Source: a virus. From it: a stretch of DNA of 27,511 bases. Of the stretch, positions 1-6,738 are shown piece by piece. Each line of letters opens with the position of its first letter. The first letter of the stretch is position 1. The notes beneath the pieces were generated by a model, which saw only the letters and a program-made list of their open reading frames with translations, searched no databases and was not told the DNA's origin. A program made the translations under genes and the position numbers. The stretch is taken from IMG/VR virus record IMGVR_UViG_3300030107_006010, positions 1 to 27,511 of that record; one strand, 5' to 3'.

Positions 1-360
1 TCCTATATGTACAGCAATAGTACCTAATAGCTTAGTCATTTTCTCAAAATGTTTTAATTTAACGTCTTTCATTCTAGTTAAATCATCATAAACATCTTGT
101 TTACTTTGTAGTGTCCTATTAGCACCAAGAGTATAGACTCTTGACATTTTATCTACAAATCTTTTAGTAATATTCATTGAACTTATTGGAACTTCTTGGA
201 ATGAAGAAGCACTAAATCTATCTTTTACATATTGTTCAGTATTATCACCATTATAATAATCAAGCATTTTATAAGTTAATGCTCGTCTGTTTTTAGCTTG
301 TTCTAGCTTTTGTCTTTTAATAGAGTTGTCTATTATTTTTCTTGCCATTGAATAAATCAT
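1..360 (-). CDS. Portal protein, N-terminal part (runs off the left edge)
   Basis: The frame is open for 120 codons to the window edge, so only the N-terminus is seen. It starts with a basic helical stretch (MIYSMARKIIDNSIKRQKLE), followed by segments such as LDYYNGDN and INITKRFVDKMSRVYTLG. These are typical of the first part of SPP1/HK97-type portals, the dodecameric ring at the capsid vertex through which DNA is pumped. It follows the terminase directly on the same strand, the usual terL-portal order. Two ATGs lie in tandem (363-361 and 360-358). The AGGAG upstream (minus strand) is only 3 bases from the first and 6 from the second, so 360 is preferred; either start overlaps the terminase stop. 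Family assignment rests on position and general look, since the conserved core is outside the window. Confidence 0.72.
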   Translation of the reverse strand, partial: MIYSMARKIIDNSIKRQKLEQAKNRRALTYKMLDYYNGDNTEQYVKDRFSASSFQEVPISSMNITKRFVDKMSRVYTLGANRTLQSKQDVYDDLTRMKDVKLKHFEKMTKLLGTIAVHIG

Positions 361-1736
361 CATCTGCTCCTGAATTGTATTTGATATTGTCTGATTGGGA
401 ATTGATTAACTAATGCATACCTGAGAGCATCCATGCTGTGATCATGGTATCCATCTTTTTTAGGAAGCTCTTTTAAATCATAACCTTCTTTACTTTCAGG
501 GTATGCATATCCTTCCATATCTTCTATTAATCCAGTACATTTTTCATCTATATGTAATCTTCTTGTTCCATCTGAAGATAATATAAAATTTCTTACATGA
601 GATACACCTGAAGCTATGCTTCTTGATGCTTTATCTCTTACTGCAAATACTCTCCACCCAGTATTTTGATAAAATATATCTGCTTCACCTTTACCTACTG
701 AAGCCTGGACTTGATAACCAGCAGGGTCACCATATACATTTGCTATCTGATATGGTCTTTGCTTTATCATATCCACTAATTCTGTTGTTTTAATATTAGT
801 CTGATGAACAATTTCATCTATAAAATATATGTGATCTACATCATTTATTCGTTCTGTTTGAAACCATAATACAGCAGGACTTCTATATCCAAAGTCAATA
901 GAGATAAAAGTAGGCAGGTTATATCTATATGGATATTTACCTACATTTTCATTCCTAGAAAAGTCATTATATACTCTACCTTGTAATGATGTAAACTCTG
1001 CTGCAAACTCTTGCCTGAATATTTCATCAGTTAAAGATTGCTTTGCTTCTAATAAATCTAAATCTTCTTCTCCTTCTGGGAATGAATGTCTATTATCCCA
1101 TGATGGAGAATTAAATGAGTACCAATTAGGCTCATTTTGTCCTTTTAAAAATAATCTATAAAAATAATTGTGTCCTTGTGGTGTAGATATAAATATTGCT
1201 CTACCTTTACCTCTCTTACCATCAGATAAAGTAGGTCTTACATACATCTCCCATATTTTCTTTAATCCTTTAATCTTACTTGCTTCATCAAATACAGCTA
1301 AAGATACACCTTCTCCAATCATAGAATTAGGGAACTCTGCTGACTTACCTTCTAATACAGACTTTCCACCATTCCAATCAAACTCTAAATATTGATCCTT
1401 TGCAGAGTACCTAGATGGTTTATACCCTTTTTGAATAACAAGCTCTGTATATACAAATTCAAATATCTTAGCTGACGTAGCATAGTTAGGTGCTATTATC
1501 CAACACACAGAATTAGGAATACATAATTGGATTTCTATTTCCCTAGCAGCACTAAAGCTCTTTCCAAACCTTCTCCCTGCTGAAACTACTGTATATCTTG
1601 TTCCATCAGGGTTATTATTTGCATTATATACACCATTAGGAGGGAAATGTAATTTTTTCTGACCACTATGTGGTTCGTACTTTACGAAATTAAACCATTT
1701 GTTCTTATATTCTTCAATATTTTGTGTATATTCCAT
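360..1736 (-). CDS. terL: Terminase large subunit (packaging ATPase/nuclease)
   Basis: This motor protein cuts concatemeric DNA and pumps it into the prohead by ATP hydrolysis, docked on the portal. The 458-aa length is normal for the family. The ATPase half shows Walker A GRRFGKS (about 54-60), Walker B LAVFDE (146-151, with the catalytic Glu next to the Asp) and coupling motif ISTPQG (183-188). The RNase H-like nuclease half shows the acidic triad at D281 (SIDFGYRSP), D337 (YGDPAG) and D436 (HSMDALRYA). All key residues are present, so it should be active. No clear Shine-Dalgarno precedes the ATG. Its TGA overlaps the portal start. No small terminase is recognisable in the window. The gene points away from the capsid genes, which is unusual. 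Confidence 0.97.
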   Translation of the reverse strand: MEYTQNIEEYKNKWFNFVKYEPHSGQKKLHFPPNGVYNANNNPDGTRYTVVSAGRRFGKSFSAAREIEIQLCIPNSVCWIIAPNYATSAKIFEFVYTELVIQKGYKPSRYSAKDQYLEFDWNGGKSVLEGKSAEFPNSMIGEGVSLAVFDEASKIKGLKKIWEMYVRPTLSDGKRGKGRAIFISTPQGHNYFYRLFLKGQNEPNWYSFNSPSWDNRHSFPEGEEDLDLLEAKQSLTDEIFRQEFAAEFTSLQGRVYNDFSRNENVGKYPYRYNLPTFISIDFGYRSPAVLWFQTERINDVDHIYFIDEIVHQTNIKTTELVDMIKQRPYQIANVYGDPAGYQVQASVGKGEADIFYQNTGWRVFAVRDKASRSIASGVSHVRNFILSSDGTRRLHIDEKCTGLIEDMEGYAYPESKEGYDLKELPKKDGYHDHSMDALRYALVNQFPIRQYQIQFRSR

Positions 1737-1852
1737 GATTTATTATAAATTTTTTTGTATTTTAATAGAATAGTTTATATATTTCATATATCTAATATAC
1801 TATAAATAGTATATTTATGTTACTAAAAAAGTCAAAAAGGAGTTTAATCACA
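1737..1852. promoter_or_regulatory. Divergent intergenic region between terL and the head operon
   Basis: This 116-base, extremely AT-rich gap separates the leftward terminase/portal unit from the rightward head/tail unit, so it should hold two outward promoters. Several TATAAT-like words occur on both strands (for example TATAAA at 1801-1806), but I cannot assign a clear -35/-10 pair in such AT-rich DNA. The ribosome site AAAAAGGAG (1834-1842) serves the rightward gene. A perfect 22-base palindrome sits in the middle and is listed separately. Confidence 0.55.
1794..1815. repeat. Perfect 22-bp palindrome, operator-like
   Basis: AATATACTAT and ATAGTATATT are exact reverse complements, separated by AA. 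The palindrome lies about 40 bases before the scaffold gene start and about 60 bases from the terminase start. That is where a dimeric regulator could control both divergent units. It has no T-run and is centrally placed, so it is not a terminator. AT-rich DNA makes short palindromes by chance, but ten paired bases including a C-G pair are above what I would expect in 116 bases. Confidence 0.5.
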
Positions 1853-2440
1853 ATGACTGATGAAGTAAAAAGCCAGAACGAACAGACAGGGGATTCTGGA
1901 GAGCAGACAGCTCAAACTAATGAACAGACAGTTCAAAGTAATTCAAATGATACAAACTGGAAATCCCTACATGAGAATGAAGTAGATTATAATAAAAAGC
2001 TACGAGGTAAGAATCAAGAGCTTCAAAGTAAATTAGAGCAATTTGAAAAGAACGAAGCAGCAGCTAGGCAGAAAAAAATGGAAGAAGCTGGTGAGTTTAA
2101 AACTATTATTGCTGAAAAAGATCAACATATTGAATCTTTAACTAAAAAAGCTACCGAATATGACAATTACTTAAATACTCGTAAGTCTGAATTATTAGAA
2201 TCTTTTTCTGAAGATGATAGAGAACAGTTTAGTCATTTATCTTTAAGTGATATAGAAAAATTATCAAAGAGGTTAAATGTTTCTAAATCAAATGTACCAA
2301 ATGTGCCTGAAGGCAGAGATGCTAAATTAGGAGAGTTTGGTGGTTACAGTTCTTATCAAGAATGGGCAACTAAAGATCCAGCAGGATATCAAAAGGCAAA
2401 TACACCTCAAACATCTGGAAAGATTAAAATTGGCTATTAA
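1853..2440 (+). CDS. Scaffold-like head assembly protein
   Basis: A 195-aa, highly charged, Gln/Glu/Lys-rich protein placed directly before the capsid genes. Residues 1-40 are low-complexity and polar (repeats of NEQT). Residues 45-120 have a strong coiled-coil pattern (for example RGKNQELQSKLEQFEKNEAA). This composition and place match internal scaffolding proteins, which guide coat assembly and are then released or digested. The start at 1853 is chosen because AAAAAGGAG lies 10 bases upstream; an in-frame ATG at 1817 has no ribosome site. I see no protease active site, so a protease-scaffold fusion is unlikely. The function is inferred from composition and synteny, not from a conserved motif. 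Confidence 0.65.
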   Translation: MTDEVKSQNEQTGDSGEQTAQTNEQTVQSNSNDTNWKSLHENEVDYNKKLRGKNQELQSKLEQFEKNEAAARQKKMEEAGEFKTIIAEKDQHIESLTKKATEYDNYLNTRKSELLESFSEDDREQFSHLSLSDIEKLSKRLNVSKSNVPNVPEGRDAKLGEFGGYSSYQEWATKDPAGYQKANTPQTSGKIKIGY

Positions 2441-2459
2441 GAAAGACCATAGTAAGATT

Positions 2460-2687
2460 ATGGGAGTTGATTTTGATCCGAAAGGTGATATGGTTGTAGA
2501 TGTTAAAGATGATGGAGATTGTGATGTCAAGTATAAAGGACAGAAAATGGATTATAATACTTATGTTGATGAATTAGAAGAAAGAGCTAATAGGCATCAG
2601 CAAGGTAAATCCATAACCACTTCTTCTATTGGAATGTTTAGTGGATTAGATTTTGATGAAGAAGGAAACATTGTTAAGACCTCATAA
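2460..2687 (+). CDS. Small acidic protein of the head operon, unknown
   Basis: A 75-aa protein rich in Asp and Lys, with two similar short segments: MGVDFDPKGDMVV near the start and GLDFDEEGNIV near the end. Both have the form (V/L)DFD followed by a charged turn, suggesting two copies of a small beta-hairpin unit. No family is recognised. It lies between the scaffold-like gene and the major capsid gene, a usual place for a decoration, head-stabilising or assembly factor. The start is uncertain. ATG 2460 is used here, but a TTG at 2430, with GGAAAGA just upstream and overlapping the previous stop, would add ten residues (reading LAIKKDHSKI, initiator as Met). Confidence 0.6.
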   Translation: MGVDFDPKGDMVVDVKDDGDCDVKYKGQKMDYNTYVDELEERANRHQQGKSITTSSIGMFSGLDFDEEGNIVKTS

Positions 2688-2755
2688 ATTAAAAAAATAA
2701 ATCCTACTTGAAGGCGAAAGCAGTTGATAGAGGGTAAAATTAAGAGGTAAATTCA

Positions 2756-3700
2756 ATGACGAATTTAGAAAGATTACAAAACTATGCTTTACATGGTGCT
2801 ATGGCTAATATGCCATGTGCAGAAACAGATACTGGTGTTGCAGCTGGTGGTTTAGGCAGAACTATTGGTGATGCTGTTATAGCATTTAACCATGCTAATG
2901 TTATGTTCCCACTTGTTACTACTAAACAAGCAACTCCTGGATCATCTCATGTTCAATTCGCAGATTATACAAAACTAGCTTCTAGTGATGTTGGAACACC
3001 AGGTGATGGTGCTGATGAAACTACTGTTACTTCAGTAACAACTGCTGCTAGAACTGCTACTATTGGTGAGCATGTTATTAGAGCAGATGTGTCTGATTTA
3101 GCTGTTATGGGTAATGCAGAAGATCTAACTGGTAATGTAGGTAATGTATTAGGTAATGCAGTTGCTGCTAAACTTGATGCTGACTTAACTGCATTAGGTA
3201 CAGGCTTTTCTCAAACTGAATCTTCAGCAGGTACTGCTTTAGCTTTATCTCATGTTTTTGGTTCAATGCGACAATTAAGAGCAGCAGGTGCGCCAATGCC
3301 TTATAATTTAGTATTATCTCCAAAACAAGTTTGGGGTGCTAAAGGTCTTATATCTTTATTGCATGATGATGCTGTTACAGGTTCAAATGCTAAACCTATG
3401 TCTTTAATGGGTTCTAAAGGTGAAGAAGCTATATCTACTGGTTTTGTTGGTAGTATTGCTGGTTTTAATGTTTATTGGTCTGATCAAATCAATGAAGATG
3501 TTGGTTCTGGTGGTGATGCTGCTGGATTTGCATTTTCTAAAGGTGCTATTGGACTAGCTGTTGGTGTTGATGGTTTATTTAGAATGGAAACAGAAAGAAA
3601 TGCTTCTATGAGAACTACAGAGTATGTAGTTGTTGGTTTCTGGGGTGAGATTGAAATCAAAGATGCTTTCGGTGTTTATGTTTTAACTGACGTTTCTTAA
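2756..3700 (+). CDS. Major capsid protein (HK97 fold likely)
   Basis: A 314-aa protein with very high Ala, Gly, Val and Thr content and few basic residues, unlike its charged neighbours and typical of a coat protein made in bulk. The N-terminal third (VMFPLVTTKQATPGSSHVQF) is followed by a region resembling the P-domain helix of HK97-like coats (NVGNVLGNAVAAKLDADLTA). Next come SHVFGSMRQLRAAGAP and the tail segment RMETERNASMRTTEYVVVGF, close to the C-terminal signature of many phage coats. It follows scaffold and precedes small head genes, as expected. AAGAGG 7-12 bases upstream of the ATG serves as ribosome site. The fold is inferred from these patterns. A strong RNA hairpin follows the stop codon. 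Confidence 0.88.
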   Translation: MTNLERLQNYALHGAMANMPCAETDTGVAAGGLGRTIGDAVIAFNHANVMFPLVTTKQATPGSSHVQFADYTKLASSDVGTPGDGADETTVTSVTTAARTATIGEHVIRADVSDLAVMGNAEDLTGNVGNVLGNAVAAKLDADLTALGTGFSQTESSAGTALALSHVFGSMRQLRAAGAPMPYNLVLSPKQVWGAKGLISLLHDDAVTGSNAKPMSLMGSKGEEAISTGFVGSIAGFNVYWSDQINEDVGSGGDAAGFAFSKGAIGLAVGVDGLFRMETERNASMRTTEYVVVGFWGEIEIKDAFGVYVLTDVS

Positions 3701-3715
3701 TAACTAATCATAATA

Positions 3716-3791
3716 TAGGCAAGGGTTAATGCCAATCTATCTTTTTCATTATTGATTCGCAAAATCCTTAAATAACATTAATCCTTGCCTA
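3716..3791 (+). promoter_or_regulatory. 16-bp RNA hairpin downstream of the major capsid gene
   Basis: Bases 3716-3731 (TAGGCAAGGGTTAATG) pair with 3776-3791 (CATTAATCCTTGCCTA) over all 16 positions, with a single G.U pair, closing a 44-base loop. No T-run follows the right arm, so it is not a standard intrinsic terminator. The next ribosome site (CAGGAG, 3798-3803) begins seven bases after the stem and stays free. Likely roles are 3'-end protection or processing of the abundant capsid mRNA, or partial attenuation; these are inferences. Confidence 0.72.
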
Positions 3792-3809
3792 CACAAACAG
3801 GAGTTTAAT

Positions 3810-3977
3810 ATGTCAAAATATTTCAAAAAACCAAATGGTTTAGTTATTGAAGCTACACCTAATCATGACATGGATTCTTTAATGGAAAGATTTGAAGAAT
3901 GTGATGCTAATGGTAAACCAATCAAAGCTGAAAAGAAAGCCACTAAAAAGCCTTCTAAAAAGAAGGAGAGTAAATAA
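3810..3977 (+). CDS. Small head protein with lysine-rich tail, unknown
   Basis: A 55-aa protein starting MSKYFKKPNGLVIEAT with a clear ribosome site (CAGGAG) upstream. Residues 1-36 look like a short beta-hairpin plus helix (DMDSLMERFEECDANG). Residues 39-55 are almost only Lys, Ala, Pro and Ser (KKATKKPSKKKESK), a flexible basic tail that could touch DNA. Its stop overlaps the next start (TAATG), so the two are translationally coupled. Small proteins of this kind after the coat gene often link head and connector. I do not recognise a family. Confidence 0.72.
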   Translation: MSKYFKKPNGLVIEATPNHDMDSLMERFEECDANGKPIKAEKKATKKPSKKKESK

Positions 3978-4171
3978 TGGCTATCAAAGTAAAAAGTTTT
4001 TTACATAATGATGATAAAATAGTTAGTGCAGATGGAGATGCAGATGGAACTCTTGCAGAAGATATACAGGATTGGATAGATGGTTTAGATACTACTCCTG
4101 CTAAAGTTTCACATAGTTGTGCAAAATTTGGATCTAAAATTTTTACAGTTGTAATTATAGAAACTAACTAG
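3977..4171 (+). CDS. Hypothetical small protein (head operon)
   Basis: A 64-aa protein. The central part is acidic (SADGDADGTLAEDIQDWIDG), and a hydrophobic beta strand with Cys follows (KIFTVVIIET). It is coupled to the previous gene through TAATG and ends one base before the lysozyme start. It resembles the short proteins that many environmental phages place beside the coat gene, but no domain is identifiable. A secreted or membrane role is unlikely because there is no long hydrophobic helix. Confidence 0.6.
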   Translation: MAIKVKSFLHNDDKIVSADGDADGTLAEDIQDWIDGLDTTPAKVSHSCAKFGSKIFTVVIIETN

Positions 4172-4172
4172 A

Positions 4173-4583
4173 ATGTCATTAATAGATCAGATCAAGGAAC
4201 ATGAAGGTTTCAGGTCTAGGGTTTATCAATGCACAGAAGGTCATGACACTATAGGGTTTGGATTTAAGGTAGCAGATTTAGAATTAGACCTTGATTTAGC
4301 AGAAGAAATACTCGTAAGAAAACTGGAACATTTAATCAAGAGAGTTAAGAATAGATTCTCTTGGGTTAATGATGCACCTTATGAAATACAAGATGTAGTA
4401 TATAATATGTGCTACCAAATGGGTGTTTCTGGATTCTCCAAGTTCAAAAAAACAATTCAATATTTAGCAGATAAAAACTATGATAAAGCATCTAAAGAAA
4501 TGCTTGATAGTAGGTGGGCTAGGCAGACACCTAATAGAGCTATAGAGCTATCTAATATAGTCAAAGCACAGAGTAATGAATGA
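4173..4583 (+). CDS. Endolysin, T4-type lysozyme (GH24)
   Basis: This 136-aa enzyme hydrolyses the beta-1,4 bond between MurNAc and GlcNAc in peptidoglycan at the end of infection. The N-terminus IKEHEGFRSRVYQCTEGHDT holds the GH24 triad with E11, C20 and T26. This is the E-8aa-(D/C)-5aa-T spacing known from T4 and P21-type lysozymes, with Cys in place of Asp20. The motif DTIGFGF follows. The C-terminal half contains the helical bundle (VVYNMCYQMGVSGFSKFK, DSRWARQTPNRA) that carries the conserved W-A-x-Q-T-P-x-R signature. There is no signal peptide or SAR helix, so it needs a holin. The start has no strong ribosome site and is probably coupled to the gene before. It lies unusually close to the capsid gene. 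Confidence 0.95.
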   Translation: MSLIDQIKEHEGFRSRVYQCTEGHDTIGFGFKVADLELDLDLAEEILVRKLEHLIKRVKNRFSWVNDAPYEIQDVVYNMCYQMGVSGFSKFKKTIQYLADKNYDKASKEMLDSRWARQTPNRAIELSNIVKAQSNE

Positions 4584-4870
4584 ATCCTATAGAGATATTA
4601 CAGGAATTTGGAGTACCAGTAGCATTTTGTCTTGGTTTAGCTTGGTTTATTTACAAGCAAAACAAGTATATACAGGATGATTTAACAAAGGATCTTCACC
4701 ATAAGTTTCACTTATTAGAGAAGATTATAAATGAAGATTTAAGAAATATTATAATTGCTCTTATTAATCAGCAGAAAAAGATGCAGATAGAGTTAAGAGG
4801 GATTAAGAGTAAATACGAAGCATTGGTAGAAATAATAAATAAACTAATATTAAGGGATAAAGAAAAATGA
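4580..4870 (+). CDS. One-TM coiled-coil membrane protein, holin candidate
   Basis: A 96-aa protein with one hydrophobic helix at residues 11-25 (FGVPVAFCLGLAWFIY). It is followed by a long charged helix/coiled coil (residues 35-95, with LHHKFHLLEKIINEDLRNII) and a basic end. This shape matches small one-TM lysis proteins of the BhlA/UviB kind, and also some spanin-like i-proteins. Its start overlaps the lysozyme stop (ATGA), so the two are co-translated, which favours a holin or holin-like role: making lesions in the inner membrane so that the lysozyme can leave. No family-specific motif is visible, so this stays a context-based call. Confidence 0.6.
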   Translation: MNPIEILQEFGVPVAFCLGLAWFIYKQNKYIQDDLTKDLHHKFHLLEKIINEDLRNIIIALINQQKKMQIELRGIKSKYEALVEIINKLILRDKEK

Positions 4871-5061
4871 AAAAACTAACTGATTTTTTAAAGAACTTTG
4901 CTATTGATTATGTTATTAAATACTTAACTGATAACAAAGATGAAGTAGTTGCAAAATTAAATAAAGAGATAAATGTTCCTATCTTAAATGAAAAACAAGA
5001 GAAAGAATTATTAGATGCCATCTATGACAGCACATTAACAGTAGTTAAAGGCATAAAATAG
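4867..5061 (+). CDS. Small helical protein of the lysis cassette, unknown
   Basis: A 64-aa protein starting in the ATGA overlap with the gene before. It is predicted mainly helical: an amphipathic N-terminal helix (LTDFLKNFAIDYVIKYL), a polar middle, then NVPILNEKQEKELLDAIYD and a final hydrophobic stretch (TLTVVKGIK). Short proteins with the form 'K-rich amphipathic helix, then (V/I)P-x-L-N-E-K-x-E' are frequent near phage lysozymes, but I know of no proven function. It could assist membrane targeting or be a second lysis factor. Confidence 0.55.
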   Translation: MKKLTDFLKNFAIDYVIKYLTDNKDEVVAKLNKEINVPILNEKQEKELLDAIYDSTLTVVKGIK

Positions 5062-5319
5062 ATGCTTCCTGCTATGATTATTAAAGCAGTAGTACCTAAA
5101 GTGCTTGATATGGTTTTAAAGCAATTTAAGGGCATTGAGAAGATTAAGAGCTTAGTTGATTATATGGAAAAGCCTAATGAAGCAGATAAGGGTGTTAAAG
5201 AAATAAGACAATTATTAGTTGCTAAGGATTTGAAAATTCATGAGTTAGAGATGAGAGTTGATAATTATGAAAATCAGTTACTAGAATTGGCAAAGAAGGT
5301 AGATAAGATTAAAAAATGA
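5062..5319 (+). CDS. Small amphipathic/coiled-coil protein of the lysis cassette, unknown
   Basis: An 85-aa protein whose ATG follows the previous stop without a gap. Residues 1-30 form a hydrophobic-amphipathic helix (MLPAMIIKAVVPKVLDMVLK), and the C-terminal half is a coiled coil (IHELEMRVDNYENQLLELAK). The helix is short and interrupted by Pro, so it may lie on the membrane surface rather than cross it. The gene ends by overlapping the start of the next structural gene. Together with the two genes before it, this makes a compact four-gene unit headed by the lysozyme. The function is unknown. Confidence 0.55.
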   Translation: MLPAMIIKAVVPKVLDMVLKQFKGIEKIKSLVDYMEKPNEADKGVKEIRQLLVAKDLKIHELEMRVDNYENQLLELAKKVDKIKK

Positions 5320-5933
5320 AAGATAGTTTCAAGATAGATCAGATATTAGATTCACATCTTCAGGTTTTAAGGTCAGAAGATGATTCACTATCTTCTTTAA
5401 GTATTGCTAGTGAGGGTAATGGAGCTAGGGTGTCTGGTAATTTAGAGGTCACAGGAAGTATTGATTCTTCTGATGTACATGCAGGACAGATTCTTGGATA
5501 TACTTGCTTGTCAAATGATACTGCTGATAGTAGTTATTCTGTAACCACATCTTTTGTTACCATAAATAATGCTATAATAACATTTGTAGCACCTCCAAGT
5601 GGTAATGTTGAGATATTTGCGAGTGTGTTTTGTAAATGGACTACAAATAGATGGTTACAATTTGGATTGTCAGATAATGAAACTTATAATACAATAGATG
5701 TTACACATGAGCATTATGTTGCAGAGGGGGATGAAACAGACCATTATCAAATAAATCATCAATGGGTGATAACAGGATTGACAGCAGGATCATCTTATAC
5801 ATATTATTTTGGAGCAAAAGCAGAACAAGCAAGTAGGGTAACTTTACATTGGGGTGGGGATGCAACAGGAGAGTATGCTCCTTTTATTATGAAAGCAACA
5901 GCATTACCAAGAGAAATTTATGATGGAACGTAA
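5316..5933 (+). CDS. Beta-rich virion protein, fibre- or decoration-like
   Basis: A 205-aa protein. The first 60 residues carry a fibre-like leader (SGNLEVTGSIDSSDVHAGQ), a phrase frequent in trimeric tail fibres and surface proteins of marine phages. The remainder has alternating Thr/Ser/Val strands and aromatic residues typical of a jelly-roll or Ig-like beta sandwich (YSVTTSFVTINNAIITFVAP, HQWVITGLTAGSSYTYYFGA). No enzyme motif is visible. It overlaps the previous gene by ATGA. The place between capsid and connector genes suggests a capsid decoration protein or a head fibre rather than a tail fibre, but this is inference from order only. Confidence 0.6.
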   Translation: MKDSFKIDQILDSHLQVLRSEDDSLSSLSIASEGNGARVSGNLEVTGSIDSSDVHAGQILGYTCLSNDTADSSYSVTTSFVTINNAIITFVAPPSGNVEIFASVFCKWTTNRWLQFGLSDNETYNTIDVTHEHYVAEGDETDHYQINHQWVITGLTAGSSYTYYFGAKAEQASRVTLHWGGDATGEYAPFIMKATALPREIYDGT

Positions 5934-5942
5934 GGAGAGTAG

Positions 5943-6731
5943 ATGGCAGGGTTAAAAAATACTACAATATCAGGTGGATATAAAAGCCTTTTAAGAGTTG
6001 ATGATAATAGTGGAGTTACTGGAACAGCAGTAAGATGCACAGATGGTGATGGAGTTTCTTCTTCTATAAAAGTATCTAATAGTGAATTGATAGTTTATCC
6101 TTCATCTAATGGAAATGCATTGGAGGTAGATAATGCAAGTGGTAGTGAAAAGTTTAGAGTTAATACAACTATTCCTTATGTAAGGGCATTAGGTCATTAT
6201 GTAAATACTCAATATGCTTATTTTGGTGTTAATTTTAATGATTTTTCTCATCCTAGTGCGAATACTCATTATGCAATTCCATTTAGTTCAGGAGGTGGTG
6301 GTGCAAGTGCAAGTAATGATGTAGATTTTGGAACAGGTACAGATCCAGACACAACATTTACTACTGCCAACACAGATAGTCAGTATGCTGCTCAGTTAGT
6401 TCCTGTGATGTGGTTTGTTCCAGATGATATAACGATAGATAATGTATATGCTTTTGTAGGAGCTGATGATGCGACTGGAGATACAACAAGGATTCATTTG
6501 TTCCAATATACATTTACTTCAGGAAGTACAAGTGCATTATCCTCTGGTTCAGTTGTAGCACATAGTACAGCAGATACTACCAATGCAGGTAATGAGCAAA
6601 TTTATAAGACTACGCTAACTAAGGATGTAACAGATATAGATGCAGGTAAAGTAATATTAGCATTTTTTAGATCAGATAGTGTTAACTCAGATTATTCAAT
6701 AAATATAACAGTCAAGTACCATTTGAGATAG
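5943..6731 (+). CDS. Beta-rich virion protein with Gly/Ser linker, surface or fibre-like
   Basis: A 262-aa protein in three parts. An N-terminal beta-helix or repeat-like part covers about 1-80 (GNALEVDNASGSEKFRVNT). A glycine/serine linker lies at about 116-125 (SSGGGGASAS). A C-terminal beta-sandwich covers about 126-262 (VPVMWFVPDDITIDNVYAFV, then many Thr/Ser strands and a final NITVKYHLR). The C-terminal domain looks like a lectin-type jelly roll, though I cannot name a family. Ribosome site AAGGAGAG precedes the ATG. It follows another fibre-like protein with the same amino-acid style, so both may form one appendage on the head. Confidence 0.6.
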   Translation: MAGLKNTTISGGYKSLLRVDDNSGVTGTAVRCTDGDGVSSSIKVSNSELIVYPSSNGNALEVDNASGSEKFRVNTTIPYVRALGHYVNTQYAYFGVNFNDFSHPSANTHYAIPFSSGGGGASASNDVDFGTGTDPDTTFTTANTDSQYAAQLVPVMWFVPDDITIDNVYAFVGADDATGDTTRIHLFQYTFTSGSTSALSSGSVVAHSTADTTNAGNEQIYKTTLTKDVTDIDAGKVILAFFRSDSVNSDYSINITVKYHLR

Positions 6732-6738
6732 GAGAATT

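Noticed and set aside
1168-1395. Plus-strand open frame inside the terminase gene
   Set aside because: It lies fully inside the terminase gene with all motifs on the other strand; the composition is that of a reverse-strand shadow and there is no ribosome site.
2337-2459. Longer start (2337) for the small head gene ending at 2687
   Set aside because: This would overlap the scaffold-like gene by about 100 bases and has no ribosome site. A TTG at 2430 or the ATG at 2460 is more credible.
2690-2755. Separate promoter for the major capsid gene
   Set aside because: TTGAAG (2708) and TAAAAT (2735) are 21 bases apart, too far for a normal pair, and TTGATA (2724) would put its -10 on the start codon. 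Possible, but not supported.
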